A stretch of DNA of 64,000 nucleotides, taken from positions 48,191 to 112,190 of the forward strand of contig QKYT01000029.1 in NCBI GenBank assembly GCA_003550305.1, in the 5' to 3' direction. Positions 11,116 to 23,977 of this stretch are shown here, piece after piece. Each line of letters opens with the position of its first letter. The stretch's first letter is position 1. The stretch comes from Glomus cerebriforme (taxonomy: Eukaryota > Glomeromycota > Glomeromycetes > Glomerales > Glomeraceae). The notes beneath the pieces are model-generated. The model was not told the DNA's origin. It did no database searches and saw only the letters and a program-made list of their open reading frames with translations. The position numbers and the translations under genes were made by a program.

Positions 11116-11483
11116 TATTCATATATAAAAATCAATTGCATAAATATTTATCATATAATCTTATAAATAATCTTATTTATCATATATATTAGATTTCAAT
11201 TTTAATTTTTTTTTAGTTTAAAACTTCATATTTTAGTTATATATATATATTTTAAAAAATATAATTTATTTGTTATACATAAACTAATATTTGATTTTAA
11301 AAGTACTTTAAACTTCAAATTTAAATAATTTTAATCCGGTTTGGTTTTTTAATATTTTTGAGTCAATACTTTATTAATCAGTATATCCTACCACTATGAA
11401 CTAATATTTCGGGATTTTTTTTAGCAGTGTTAATTCCATTATAGTCACGTGAACACACAAGCAAAATAAAATAGTCAAATTTG
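11116..11483. other. AT-rich 3' flank, no gene seen
   Basis: Very AT-rich spacer between the repeat region and the first housekeeping gene; probably includes the 3' UTR of the minus-strand gene that ends at 11484. Confidence 0.5.
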
Positions 11484-12343
11484 TTAAACACACAATTTAA
11501 TTAGCTTCTCTAATAATTTTTTTTGCAAAGGATCATTTAATATAAAAAGACCTTTTGTAGTAATCATGCGATGAGTAGGCATAGGTTGGTAAGTTCCTTG
11601 GACAATTTGTCCATCTTTAACTTGAACCATACCAAAAATATCTTCAGGATATGGTATACGGCCCCATAATACTGGATCTCTTGCATCTGTCATTCGAGAA
11701 AAAAGAAATATTAGAAATGTATAGTAGAAATATAAATTTGCAAGATCAAATGTTCGAACATACCTGCTACATGAAGCCAACTTTAAAATATTATTAAATG
11801 ATTTTAAATAAAGGAATATCATTCGTTAGTTATTATAATAAATCCTTCTCATTTTCCACGCTTTAAATAATTTGTTATTTACCCATTTTGATAATATTTA
11901 GCTAAAGCCTGTAATTGCGCATCAGAATCACCAACATTTTCAGCAATAAATTGATAAAGAAATTGTGTAAATTTTTTATTTTCAATAAAATTTTGTAGGG
12001 TAACTTCAGGTGTATTGTTGCCATCTGCGTCTGATTCAAAAGGAATTCTACCTATAACAGCTATTTCAGCATATTTATTGACTCTATCGCTGTCAGAAAG
12101 AAATGATAATAAATAGTTGGCATTACATGTTGGATGATAATAAAGTCCTTTATAATTTTTATCTTCAATAAATGTTTTAGTTCTTATTGAACGATGCAAT
12201 ACTAGTAAATTTTTTAAGGAAACATGATTATTTCTATATGGATCAACTTTAAATGATGTTCTCACTAAATGACTAATAATCCCTCTCATTATGAGAATTA
12301 CTAAGAATAAAAAAGTTGAGTTAGAGAAAACTTTTTCGGACAT
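11484..12343 (-). CDS. Conserved hypothetical protein, 226 aa, 3 exons
   Basis: Exons: 12343-11883, 11780-11764 (17-nt micro-exon) and 11686-11484. Lengths 461+17+203 give 227 codons including TAA. Donors are GTAAAT and GTATGT; acceptors are AAAG and ACAG. The start is the first Met of the open frame, MSEKVFSNS. Residues about 8-26 form one hydrophobic segment, so the protein is probably membrane-anchored, perhaps mitochondrial. The micro-exon codes the WLHVA of a well-formed block, YYQNGWLHVADARDPVLWGR, followed by IPYPEDIFGMV. That block looks like a conserved family signature, but I cannot name the family. Both predicted junctions preserve it, which supports the model. No function is assigned. 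Confidence 0.8.
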
Positions 12344-13565
12344 CTTGAAATCACGCCTTTTATGGTTAGACGGACGTTTTAATATGACGCCACAGCAGTT
12401 ACAAGAGGTTTAGACGTGTGACTTTGAAGAATCTAGAAATGTATTTTTTTTTTTGATTTATGGATTAATAGAACTGAGGATAAAACAAGAATATCGGCTG
12501 CTCCTAGAAATTTGGCATGGAGTAATGGAGATAGTGTCATCTTTCAATAGTTTTTTAATTTAGTATGTTTAATTTTGTTTTGTTACTGATTCTCCTCGAT
12601 TTCTCATTTGTCATTCGACTTATGGGCCAGCTTTAACTCTTCCAACTAGTTGACTCTACTCTTTTACAAAAATTTCTAAAATTTAATGTGGATTAGTATA
12701 AATGATGATGTGATGATGACATATAAAAACTTTTAGTTAAACGAGAACAATTTAGTAGTGATGATAAAACGAAAATTAATAAAGAAAATAAAAATAAAGA
12801 GGAAATACAATATAATATTTTTTGATTTATTGAAAAACGCATATATACATCAGTAGGCATCGAGCTAAATTTCTTAAAATGAGTGCTCTGAAAGGAATTT
12901 CCTATATACCCTCGGATTAGGTTATAGTCCTATAGTCCAGATGATCAAAGCATGATCTCCTCCAGTGCAGTCTATGAGCAATCCATAATAGTGTTCGGTT
13001 GGTGTTTGGAGAGAACAGTTCCCATTAGATTAGACTAAAGACCTAATCAATACTGATACTTCTAATATTTAAATTTACTCTTGAATAATTTAGTACAAAA
13101 ATGTTTCTTATGTTTTTTTCTTTTGGGTAAACATTTCAAGTGAGGTTGTACTTCTTTAAAAGAAATAGAATAAAGTCATAGTCCGTTGTTGATTGCCTTG
13201 ATGATTTGTCAAAAGACTCAAAAGCAGAATAAATTAATAAATTCAAAAATTAAGTTTTTATATAAAGTAGGTATTTTTTAATAGAATGGATTGGAAAGGT
13301 ATATTAAATTTGTTAATCTGGTATTATTTGGTTTACATACAAAACTAATTAGTTTATAACAGATAAGCTCCCAATAAGTTAACTACTTACCAGACAGAAC
13401 TCAGATACCAACCTCTTTTTTTTTTATGAAGTAAACTATTAGCATCTATAATGATTTAGAATTATAAGGGATTGAAGTAAGAATTTTGTGTAATGATAAA
13501 ACAAAAATAAATATTTAATAATTTTAAAATCAAATCTAATACAAGAAAATTAAATAAAAATCTAA
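12344..13565. other. Intergenic, no gene recognised
   Basis: Upstream region of the hypothetical gene and downstream region of the SRA1-domain gene. A less AT-rich block at about 12895-13060 (CTCGGATTAGG, GATCTCCTCCAGTGCAG) stands out from its surroundings and might be an untranslated or non-coding RNA segment. I could not match it to a known RNA. Confidence 0.4.
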
Positions 13566-14212
13566 TTAATTATTTTTTTTATATAAATCTAATAATCTTT
13601 TAATTCCTAATAACCATTTCCCTTCTTTATCAAAATCTGTTATCATTAAATTTTCGTGAATTGTAATGGCATTATTTAAATCATTTAATTCCAAATCTAC
13701 AAAATTAATTTTGTTTTAATTTAATATTACTTATATTAAAGTATATAAATAAACTTATTAGTATATTTGATTAGAACACTTACATTCACATAATTTACCT
13801 AATTTACCAAGTGCAGATTCTGATATTTCATTTTTTTCTAACCTTTCATATAAATTTTCTAACCTTTTTTCAGTATCAATAATAATTTTTCTATCAGAAT
13901 TCTATTAATAAAAATTTCAATTAGTTTAGACTAGATTTAAATCGAACTTAAAAATAAATTTACCTTTGCATTTTCTTTACAAAATTTTAAAGTACTTTGT
14001 AATGTTGAACAAATTTGAGAAGAATCAAGCTGTTTATGATCATGTTCATATTTATTAAAAATCTATATTTTAAATTAAAAGAAAATTAATATTATAAGAG
14101 CGAAATAAGAAAAAAAAATATCTCATACTTTTTGTGGTGGATCATTCCAATGTTGCGTTATAGTAGCAGTTCTAAAGTCAGTAAGTTTAGTGGCAACTTT
14201 AGTAGAAGCCAT
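13566..14212 (-). CDS. SRA1/Sec31-domain protein, 143 aa, 4 exons
   Basis: Exons: 14212-14129, 14062-13964, 13901-13784 and 13696-13566; 84+99+118+131 nt is 144 codons including TAA. The protein begins MASTKVATKLTDF and contains HWNDPPQK, the conserved W-N-D-P-P entry motif of the SRA1 (steroid receptor RNA activator protein) family. It then has a helical C-terminal half with LENLYERLEKNEIS, LNNAITIHENLM and GKWLLGIKRLL, the pattern of the SRA1/Sec31 C-terminal helical bundle. In animals SRA1 acts as a transcriptional co-regulator; in Sec31 the related domain lies at the end of the COPII coat protein. This protein has only the domain, so it is an SRA1-like stand-alone version whose role in fungi I cannot specify. 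It is the same strand as SMC1, 292 bp downstream of it. Confidence 0.85.
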
Positions 14213-14504
14213 ATTTATCAAATATTTATATATAATAAGCGAAAAAGGGGTTCTCACGAAAATTTGAGACGGAAACTGAATCATTTATTGCAATTAATTT
14301 CACTAGGTGTTACAGAACAGATTAGGATTAGTCAAGAATATATTGGTATCATGCCACAATCGACTAATGACTATATATAGAAAAGTAACACTTTTACATT
14401 TTTTTTTCACAAGCTAAAATTTTTACTTTAATTTAATGCTTTAAATTTGAAATAATGCAATTTGATAATTATAATGAAGATATCAGGTGTTCGTCAATTC
14501 CTCT

Positions 14505-17500
14505 TCATTCTTGGAACTTATCAAGCTAAATATAAAAGCAAGCAGATGAGTCAAATTTATTTTTTTTTTCTAATTATAATTAAAAAAATCATTTGAACTC
14601 CGGAGCTTACCTGTAAAGTTAATGTTTTACTGCTGTTTACCTCTTGATCTCGATAAATTCCAACTAAGGCTTGTGCCTTTTCATATAAAGTACTTTTAAG
14701 AGAGATGACAATAAATTGGAAAGTATCAGAGGCGTGTTCTCGAATATAATTGGCAATTTTGCCAACGTTAGTATTATCCAGTGCGGCGTCAACTTCGTCA
14801 AGTACAAAGAAAGGTGATGGTTGAAAACTATGAATAGCGAATAGCAGTGCTAATGCTGCCATGGTTTTTTCACCGCCAGACAATTGTTCCATATCTCTAA
14901 AACGTTTCATGGGAGGCATAGCATGGTACTTGACTCCATCCAAATATGGTTCCTATAACATAAAAAAAAGAAAATTATACTTATCATCAAAATGTATTCA
15001 ATTGAAATAACTTATTAAATTCGTATTTACTTCATTGTCTTCTAAACTGAGGTATGCTGTACCACCCAAAGGAAAACTGCGACTTTTTGTCAAATCTTTA
15101 TATATTTGATCAATATTTTTCTCAATATGATCATAAGCCGCACGGAATCTTTTGCATCTGAAGAAAATTAAGTATATCTGTGAAAGATGTTCAAATATTC
15201 GTATTATCAAATTAAATAATAGAAACCTTTTTTGTTTAACAGCATTAAACCTATCCTTTGCTGTTTTAGCTTCTCTCCTTGCGCTATCAAATTCCTTTTC
15301 TGTGTCATGCAAACGTTGTTCTATACCATCCAAACTTAAAATAAAATAAATTTTAGTAAATTATTTAAACTGTAATAACTATGGAATGAACATAATTGGA
15401 TCTACTTACCGTTCGATGGCTTTCAAACTAGGAGCAATTTCTTCCATCTTTGCATATTTTTCACCAAGTTTCTTTTCAAACTCTTTTGCGATTTCAATCC
15501 CGTCATTCTAAATTAAACATTTAAGCTTTAGGGACGCGACAAATTTAATAAATAAATAATTGTGATTTATTAACCTCCTTAAGATCATCAATCAATGAAC
15601 TGTAATCAACTTGAACATTCCAGCCAGAACTTGGTCCAGCTTTATTTGATGATAAAACGTCATCTTGATCTATATCCATTTCATCGTCGTCTTGGAACCG
15701 CTATAATAACGAAGTTTATATTAAATTATGAATCTATCGAGAGCAAACAGATTATAAAATCAAAATAAACCATACCGAGTTCTTTATAGGTATATCATCA
15801 AGCGATCCTCTTTCAAGAGGTAAATGAATTTCTTCCAACTTACATTTACGAAATATAGAAAATTGATCTGCTTCTAACTTCTCTATATCCGATTCCTTTG
15901 ATTAAAAAATTACAAAATGTTATCAAACCATCACAATACAATGCAAACAATATAAGATACATTAAATTTGAAGAATACCTTGTTTACAATTTCTTTCATC
16001 ATTCGTTCAATTTCTTTTGTTACTTGAGATAACTTTCTCTTTGCCACATTAACAGCATCAGTTTTTTCGTCGAAAGATTCCTTTATTTTGTTTAATTCAT
16101 TTTGCATTTCAGCAATTTGATCAGAAATAAGTCTTTTATCTCTCAATAATTGTTCTTTTTCTCGTTCAAGTTGAAATAATCTCTCAGTATCATTTGTTAT
16201 CGCTACTTCAAGTTTATTTAGCCGGTCCTCAGCTTCTTTCCTTTGCTCTGATTCGAACTTCAATCTTAAAAAAACACATTAATCCTCGCATTACTTCATA
16301 ATAATAATAAAAATAAGAATAAGAAGAATAATAATAGTACGTACTGATTTTGAAGTCTTGATTTTAAAGTTGTAAATTTCAATCTCTTCTCAGCCATTTC
16401 TTGAGCCAGCTGAAGTTGTCGCTGTTCATATTCACGAATATTGGCAACTTGAATTTTCACACAAAAGTCTTTAAAAATAGCATCTTCAATCCTATGTATT
16501 GTATTTTCTAATTGTGTAATTTGATTTTCAAAATTCGTTAAATCTGAATGAGCCTAATATTAAAAAGTAAAATGAAAATTTTTTAAATGGTTTAATGTAC
16601 AATATTCATTAAACGTCACAAAAATTGAATTCAGTTTCTACAACATACTTTTCTCCATCTTGGCTGCAATCCATTAGTTTCATTGGCAATAAAATTTAAT
16701 TCATTATTTATTGCTTCGAGTTTTCGTGTGATAACACTCTAAATCAATCAATATTAAAGTTTATTATTATTATTATTACTACTTTGGTAAGTGATGATGT
16801 TTTCTTACCAATTCTTCTTGAGAAAATTTCTGCCTAGATTCTAATCCAGATATTTCACTTTTCTTTTGTTCTTCGAAGTTTCCTCTTCGTTTGGATTTGC
16901 TTAAATTATTCAATTTGGACAAAAGATCATCTCTCTGACGTCTTAGTTCTATAAAAAAAAGACGAAAGAGTTAACTTATAGAAAATTTTCCCATATAATA
17001 ATCATTTATTTTACCATCAATATTGTCAGCACGCCTCTTTTCTGTTACCCTTTTTGCACCGGTTATAATATCGTCACTATGTCCACCGGTAACCAAACCG
17101 CTTTTATGGATAATTGTACCATCAAGTGTAACAGCTTATAGAAAAAGAATTAAAATATTAAAGTTATTACTTTAAACATCAGTTATTAAAGAATTTTTTT
17201 TTAAAATTTACCTTTAACTTGCTGGTTTTTTTCGTAGCAAATATATTTAGCAATTTCCAGAGTATCACAAACTAGAGTATTTCCACAAGCATATTGAAAC
17301 GCTCTTTCTAGCTTATCATTATAGGTGATGACATCGATTGCTAATCTAGCTCCTTTCATGAAACTGCGATATTTGTCATTTATTGGCTTAACAACAATTG
17401 TATCGAGAGGAATAAAAGTGGCATGTCCAAGACGCTGTTCACGTATATACTGTCATATGATAAATGGTCTGATTAATTAAAAGCATCTATTTCAAGCAAT

Positions 17501-20377
17501 AATCAACGAAGCAACAATAAAGTACCTGTATGCATTCAATAGCGGTTTTCTGTTGGTCAACAATAATAGCATCCATATTTCTGCCAAGAATTATAGATAC
17601 TGGTACAGCATATTTACGTTGACTAGGTGTGAATAAATCTAGAAGACGTCCATGAACACCCGAAAAAACTCTTTTCAAACTTTCTAAACATTCCTTCATT
17701 TTTTGTTCTCGTTCCGACTCCCTTTGATCCACACTGGCCACAGTAAGCTTGTTTAGTGTTTCCTGTAATTCTCGATTGTATTGAGTTTCATGTTGGCTAA
17801 ATAATAAATTATTAAATATTAATCTTAACAAAACAACAATAAAAATAACAATTTTATAATCACGCATACTTTATAGAATTCCTTTCAGTAACAGCAGCTT
17901 CAAGCTCTTTCTTGGCAGCTTCAAGATCCGTATGTAATTGCTTCACATATAAGCCAACCTATAAATTTATGAAAAAAAAAAAATAAAATAAAATGGAAAA
18001 GTATAAGTATATGAGGATTAGGTATGAAAGGGATTATGATAACAAATTGTTCTGGCTATATATTAGAATGTCATAAAAATTACCTTTTCTTTTTGATCAA
18101 AAACCGCTAATTTTTCTTCCTCCAATTGTTTACGACGTCTATCTAAATCTTCCATTTTTTCTTTTAATCGATGGGTAGATTCACGACAGGTTTTTTCTTG
18201 CCGTCTAACATTCACCAATCGTTGCTTTTCGTTCACAGTTTTCTTATTTGCTTCTTCCCTCCTAATAGTTTCAAAAAAATTATAGATTGAGTGGTTATAG
18301 AAGAGTAATATAATCCATGTTGAACACCAAATACCCATCGTACAGAAACTGTACTTTCTACTATATTCGGTCATATCTTCAGCATTAAGTCTTTTATTAC
18401 TGCCACCTCCAGCTTGTAAAGAAGCTGTGTACAAAAAAATTGACAATTGTAATATTAGTACATTATGAGAATTATATTTAATTAAACTCTCATACCTTCA
18501 TATTGCTCTGCAGATCTAGTAATTTTATCTAATTCTGATTGCAATTCTACAACATGATTTGTCTAAATAAATATAAATATACATTTTGTGAAAAAAGTTT
18601 TAATTATGGGAGATTCGAAACAAAATATAGCGAAGAAACTATAACAAATTAATAATGTTTCCTACTTGACGATCAAAATCCTTTCGAACTCTTTCAGCAT
18701 CTTGTTCATATTGATTCAACTTTCTTCTAGAATGAAATATTTTCTCCTCAACAGTAAGTAAAGCTGGACGCTAAATAAGAACTATATTAGATATATTTAC
18801 TTTTGTATTTTATTTGCCCAAAAATTTCAATCTGCAAATAAATAAAAAGAACCTTTTCTTCCAGTTCTTTTTCTTTTAATTTGATGTCACTTTCCATTTG
18901 AAAATACTCTTTATGTACTTTTGATTGTTCCATTCTGGCTTCCTTTAATTCTGAATCAAATTTTCCCTTTGTATAAAAATAATTAAATAATTAAATAAGG
19001 AAGGAGTCAAGTCAAATATTTGAATATATAAATGTTATACTTGTTCTCTTTGTCTCCTTTCTATAACATCGTTATGCTCGTCGATCTCTTCCTTGTACTC
19101 TTGTATATTTTGTTGGATATGAAATAATTTCCAAAGAAGATAATCGACTAAAATTTGTGTCTAAAATATTATAAAGTCAGATGAATGAAACAGATCTCAA
19201 GTTTAATAGAAAAATCTATACCTTCTCAGCCTGTAATTTCTCAAATTGTTGTGCTTGAGCTTTCTGTCTTTGATATTCTTGTATTTCTGAATTGATTCCA
19301 CGTTTTTTATTAAAATTAAATGCGGAATTCTCTGTTGCTCGTTCTTGTTGAACTTTTAATTGCTCATATTCGGATCTCAATTCTAATGAACTAAAAAAAA
19401 TATCGAGTTTTAAAGATGAATTGATCAAATAAATATATAATTAATATCTTTACCCGCTGATTTGTTCAATCAATCTAGTTAGGTCTTTAGGAGACTGAGA
19501 TGCAATAGCTTCAACATCGCCCTATTAATTGACCAACATTTGGATTACATTTAAATATCACAATGAGATACAATGAATAGAAATATACCTGGAAAACCAA
19601 AAAGTTTCGTGCTTTTACTAATATATTTTGTTGTTCCAAAGTAGAGTTATACTTTGCATAAGTAACGACTTTATTATTTATTTTATATTCACTAGCTCCA
19701 GATGTTGTTATGCTTATAAATTAAAACATTTTTTAATTAAATATAAAAATAGAATAAAATCATAATTTTACTATGTCAAGCACCTTCTTGTAAATTTAAT
19801 TTCATTTCCATTATCATCTTTATATACAGCCATGACCCACGCTCGCTTTGGGTTATTCGTACGTCCTTCGATAGCCATTCCGTCAGGGATCTCTTCGTCA
19901 TCTTCTTGCATAGCTCGACCTCGATAGATCAAATCTTTAAGTTGAGAAGATCGTAATTGTGCAGACTTTATTCCCAGAACAAAAGAAATAGCATCCATAA
20001 GATTTGATTTGCCTAATTAAACAATGAAATATTATTAAAACCATCGTTAAAGTAAAAGGAATGCCTATATTAATAGGACTTGCAGTATGTAAAAGAGAAT
20101 TAGAAGTTATTGAAAAGTCTTTCAAAACATATTCGCGACTATATTGAAGTGTTTAACTACTTTATTTTATATAGAAGCTGAAATATTACGTGGAAAAGAA
20201 TACAAAGCAATAGAAAAATTCGCCATAGTTGATATAACGACAAATATTTACATAAAATTCAACTATACCTGCTCCATTAGGACCAATTACCGATGTAAAA
20301 TTATGAAAAGGGCCAATTGTCTGATGTCCTTTGTACGATTTGAAGTTTTCGAGCTCAAGTCGATCAAGCCGACCCAT
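14505..20377 (-). CDS. SMC1: Cohesin subunit SMC1, 1245 aa, 26 exons
   Basis: ATPase subunit of the cohesin ring, acting in the nucleus in sister-chromatid cohesion. Exons: 20377-20269, 20012-19784, 19712-19589, 19521-19454, 19390-19222, 19160-19041, 18966-18853, 18770-18666, 18562-18496, 18424-18355, 18261-18084, 17958-17870, 17796-17526, 17449-17212, 17134-17015, 16948-16809, 16738-16649, 16553-16345, 16264-15979, 15895-15776, 15700-15575, 15507-15410, 15334-15227, 15157-15031, 14952-14611, 14525-14505; total 3738 nt, exactly 1246 codons. The start gives [20 protein letters not shown]; Walker A GPNGAGKS is split by intron 1. Two long coiled coils flank the hinge ([38 protein letters not shown]). 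The C-terminal head has [18 protein letters not shown] and Walker [13 protein letters not shown]. Length and motif order are normal for SMC1, and [13 protein letters not shown] and the hinge favour SMC1 over SMC2-4. The last exon adds only six residues, LDKFQE. Confidence 0.95.
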
Positions 20378-20755
20378 TTTAAAAGGACTTGTAAAGCCGG
20401 AGTGTATGAATACTTTGTTGGTCGCAACTTATTTTTTTTTAAAAAAAAAATAATAATAGATTCTTTGGAATTTAATTCTATCGAAAACGTGAAAATAGAA
20501 ATACGCGACCCAAATTTTGCAGTCAAATTCAAAGTTCTAACTCATATTTCATTGGTTAATCTTTATGACGTCAGACCTGCGATAAAAATATAAGTATTTC
20601 GCAAGATTTTAAAAAATTTGTTCTCCCTCTTTCAATCAAATTTGCAGTGTAAAAAAAGGTATAATTATACTCAATCGATTCATCCATCTTCATTAAATAA
20701 ACCAATTAAATCATTTTCATTTCGTTTAATATCGATTATAAATTATAGGCATACC
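20378..20755. promoter_or_regulatory. Divergent SMC1/RPS5 promoter region with CRE-like site
   Basis: 378 bp lie between the two start codons. A perfect TGACGTCA palindrome (20566-20573), the consensus of ATF/CREB-type bZIP sites, is 190 bp from each start codon. An inverted CCAAT box (ATTGG, 20551-20555) lies beside it. A T9A10 palindrome (20432-20450) sits 55 bp upstream of the SMC1 ATG. Function is inferred from motif and position only. Confidence 0.5.
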
Positions 20756-21685
20756 ATGGCCCTTCCTGCTGAAATCTATAACGAAGCTTCACAAAGCATT
20801 CGTTTGTTCAACAAATGGAGCTACGATGATGTTGAAGTCAAGGATATATCCTTGACTGATTATATTCAAATTCGAAACCCAGTATATTTACCACATACTG
20901 CTGGTCGCTTTTCTACAAAAAGGTTTAGGAAAGCTCAGGTATAAGCACAAATTAATTATCTTATTGGTTGATTTTATCGAGATTATATTGGTTATTTTTT
21001 ATAAATCATGTAATTGATATAGGTCTTTATATTTAATTAGTGTCCCGTTGTCGAACGATTAACAAACTCACTTATGATGCACGGTCGTAATAACGGCAAA
21101 AAACTCATGGCTGTTAGGATTGTAAAACATGCATTTGAGATCATTCATCTGCTAACTGATCAGAATCCTATTCAAGTTTTAGTTGATGCCATTATTAATA
21201 CTGGTCCACGTGAAGATTCAACCCGCATTGGTAGTGCCGGTACTGTAAGAAGACAAGCGGTTGATGTCTCTCCTCTTCGTCGAGTGAATCAAGCTATCGC
21301 TCTTTTAACAACTGGAGTAAGTCCGAATAATATATTTTCTTTTTGATAATGTTTCAATAACGTTTCAATTACTAATTATTTAATTGGATAAAAATCATAG
21401 ACCCGTGAATCAGCTTTCAGAAATGTTAAGAGCATTGCAGAATGCTTGGCTGATGAACTCATTAATGCTGCTAGTTTGTATCTTATTTTGTAACTTTGAA
21501 TTTCAATAAGAAAAAATTTTTATTAATCATTCATATTTTAGAGGGAAGTTCCAATTCATATGCTATTAAAAAGAAAGACGAACTCGGTAAGAGAAAACGT
21601 ATATATCATTTATATGCCATATTCAAATTTATTAAACGCTTTTTTTTCTCCATTTACAGAGCGTGTCGCCAAATCTAATCGTTAA
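20756..21685 (+). CDS. RPS5: 40S ribosomal protein S5 (uS7), 200 aa, 5 exons
   Basis: Small-subunit protein at the mRNA exit/decoding head, the eukaryotic uS7. Exons: 20756-20938, 21041-21316, 21401-21473, 21542-21586 and 21660-21685; 603 nt including TAA. The start is ATG in ACCATGG, giving [20 protein letters not shown]. Signature segments follow: [53 protein letters not shown] and the C-terminal [18 protein letters not shown]. The small last exons are fixed by continuity of INAAKGSSNSY and DELERVAK. A C-A-A-less, pyrimidine-containing leader and an intron-rich structure are as in other ribosomal genes of the window. It is divergent from SMC1. Confidence 0.97.
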
Positions 21686-21936
21686 TGACGTCGTTATTTA
21701 CATTACATATTTTTATTTCATTAAACTACTAAGATAGTAATCAGAGTAGTGATATCATCTTAATAAAAATTTATTTTTTTTTTATAAAGGACATTTTATA
21801 AATATATTAAAGTTCATTGTGTAAAATAAATTGCTTTATTGATTAATAGAAGGAACAAGAATATATGAGTAAAAATAAAAACAACATTTCATATTGTTAC
21901 AAGAATAATATACATAATAGTGTACACATAAGTTTT

Positions 21937-23785
21937 TTATAATTTAGCTTTGATCGGTTGTAAATAAATACCATCCCATCTTTCCGCAAGCAATTTTACA
22001 ATATTTCTACTTGACACACATTCAGTTTCCATAGTCTAAAAAAAAAATTTATATTAATTAATATTTAAGTTAATTTGGGAGCAATAATTAATGAAATTAA
22101 TAAAATATACCGAAATATAAGGTTCAAAAGAATTGATATAGAAGAAATTTTCATCAGGTTCCAGTGGTGGAAAAGTTTGATTTGGCAAAAGTTTAGGATA
22201 ACTTTTCCATACTTTACGAAAAGTCCAAGAACGACTAGTATAAAGTCTGTCAAGCATCTCGTCAGACAATTCTTGATGTGAAAATAACTTACTTATGGTT
22301 TCTCCATTTGGAAGTTGTAACTTTCCCGCAAAAGAGAGAAATTCACATTTTTCACTGTTAGTTGTTACAATTTGTTCTGGAACATCATCAATTTTGGCGC
22401 GACCAAAATAGGCTGGATTAACATATCCAGTGATTAAAGTAACGTGAAGTGTTATATATGGAATTTCTTTAATTTTGAAGTCCATATTTTCAAATTCAAT
22501 TCCGGTAAATTGCTGTAAGAAAAATACGTTACTAAAAATTTCAAGGTATAAGGTAAAAAAAGATAAATAAATTAAAAAATGTTTACAATGGGAGCGGCCA
22601 AGATAATCGCATCATACTCTTCAGAAGAACCATCTTTTGTTTTTACTATGTATTTCATATTGTTAATGCCACCAGGTGATTTTAATTTCGTTACTTTAAC
22701 TATTTTTGTATCCAATTTCAAATTAGCACCGGAATGTTCAATGAATTTTTCAAAAAGTTGGTAATTGCCGCCCTTAATACTTTTCGCTCCTTGGGGCGCT
22801 AAACTAATAAAGGCACCCATTGCGTGCAATTCCGCTAGATTTTGAGCATAATTAACGCGGGTCATTGGCTCAACAAAGTGCTTAAGATAAAGCTGGTTGA
22901 TCTTTTCTAATTCGGAAAAATAATACTGAGCAGTGAATTTTATTTCTTTGTCTAATTGAAGTCGCTCAGCTTCTGAATCAATACTAGTAAAAGGTTTATC
23001 ATATTTATACTCTTCTAAAAACTTTCCGATAATTTCTTTTACTAGATTTTGAACCTTAAAAATTATAAACCAGAATGAAATTTGATTCACGTGATTTTAA
23101 TGAAATTTTTATCGCTTCATACTTTGATAGGAGCCCATCCATATTTCCACAAAATTCTTGCAGTGTCCCAATATGAATTGGATGATTGTTCAAAGACAAA
23201 TTCATCGCCATTCCATCTATTGAAGTTATTTAAAAGTCTAAAGTTAGATCTGCTTTAACTTGATATGGAATGATTTCTATGTTTACTTACATTCCAGTTT
23301 TCGAATTTTCCATTTCTTCTCCGTATTTCATAAATTCTAACCCAAATTTCTTTGCATTTTCTACTATATAATAATTAACATCAACAAAAATGGATGCTCC
23401 TAATTCGATGGGAATGGATATACCATCACGTTCATATTTTATAATTTTAGTGCGTCCACCAATGCGTGATGATTGTTCATAAACAGTAGTATTGATTTTA
23501 ACGGAGGAATTCGCGAAAGCTTCTGAAACCCAATAAGCAGCTGAAGAACCGCCTGCACCAGCACCTATCAAGACAAAATAAAAGTAATTAAGTAATGTAA
23601 TTTAAAAATGTAAATAAAATAGGAAGCAGAAAAGTATACTTGCCGATTATTGCAAGTTTTTTGATCTGTTGACTTTGCTGAGGTACTTCAAAGTAAGCAA
23701 ATTGAATTGTGAAAGTCAAGCTAATGTAAAATGCAAATACTAAATAAAAAGTGAATACCCAACGCAAAAGTCCTGAGTACTTCAT
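21937..23785 (-). CDS. PCYOX1: Prenylcysteine oxidase/lyase, 492 aa, 6 exons
   Basis: FAD-dependent thioether oxidase that releases cysteine from farnesyl- or geranylgeranyl-cysteine during turnover of prenylated proteins. Exons: 23785-23644, 23564-23291, 23216-23123, 23054-22587, 22512-22111 and 22035-21937; 1479 nt including TAA. Residues about 10-31 form a signal-anchor-like hydrophobic segment, fitting lysosome/vacuole or secretory targeting. A Rossmann dinucleotide-binding motif follows (IIGAGAGGSSAAYW), then YEQSSRIGGRT. The C-terminal domain has the family block FVEPMTRVNYAQNLAELHA, then KSIKGGNYQLFEKFI. Intron 1 appears to use a GC donor (G|GCAAGT): only this joins IIG to AGAGG in frame. 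The gene is convergent with RPS5 (251 bp) and divergent from the PPR gene (192 bp). Confidence 0.93.
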
Positions 23786-23977
23786 TTTGTGAGTCGAGAA
23801 AATGAGAGGTTTTAGGATGACTTTATTTATTTAATATGCAATATTAAACTACCTACCCCCGTTAAGAATTTTATCTATGTAATCGTGCAACGGCGAAGTT
23901 TAATCAACCGCAGTATTCGTATAGGTATAGAACTTTTATAATTTCAAGATAATCTATCTAAATTCTAAAATTTCAAG

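Noticed and set aside
12895..13060. GC-richer block resembling a structured RNA
   Set aside because: I compared it mentally with U1, U2, U3, U5 and U12 motifs and found no convincing match; left unannotated.
14132..14380. Plus-strand open frame over the SRA1-domain gene start
   Set aside because: Overlaps the antisense SRA1 exon and its promoter; no family features.
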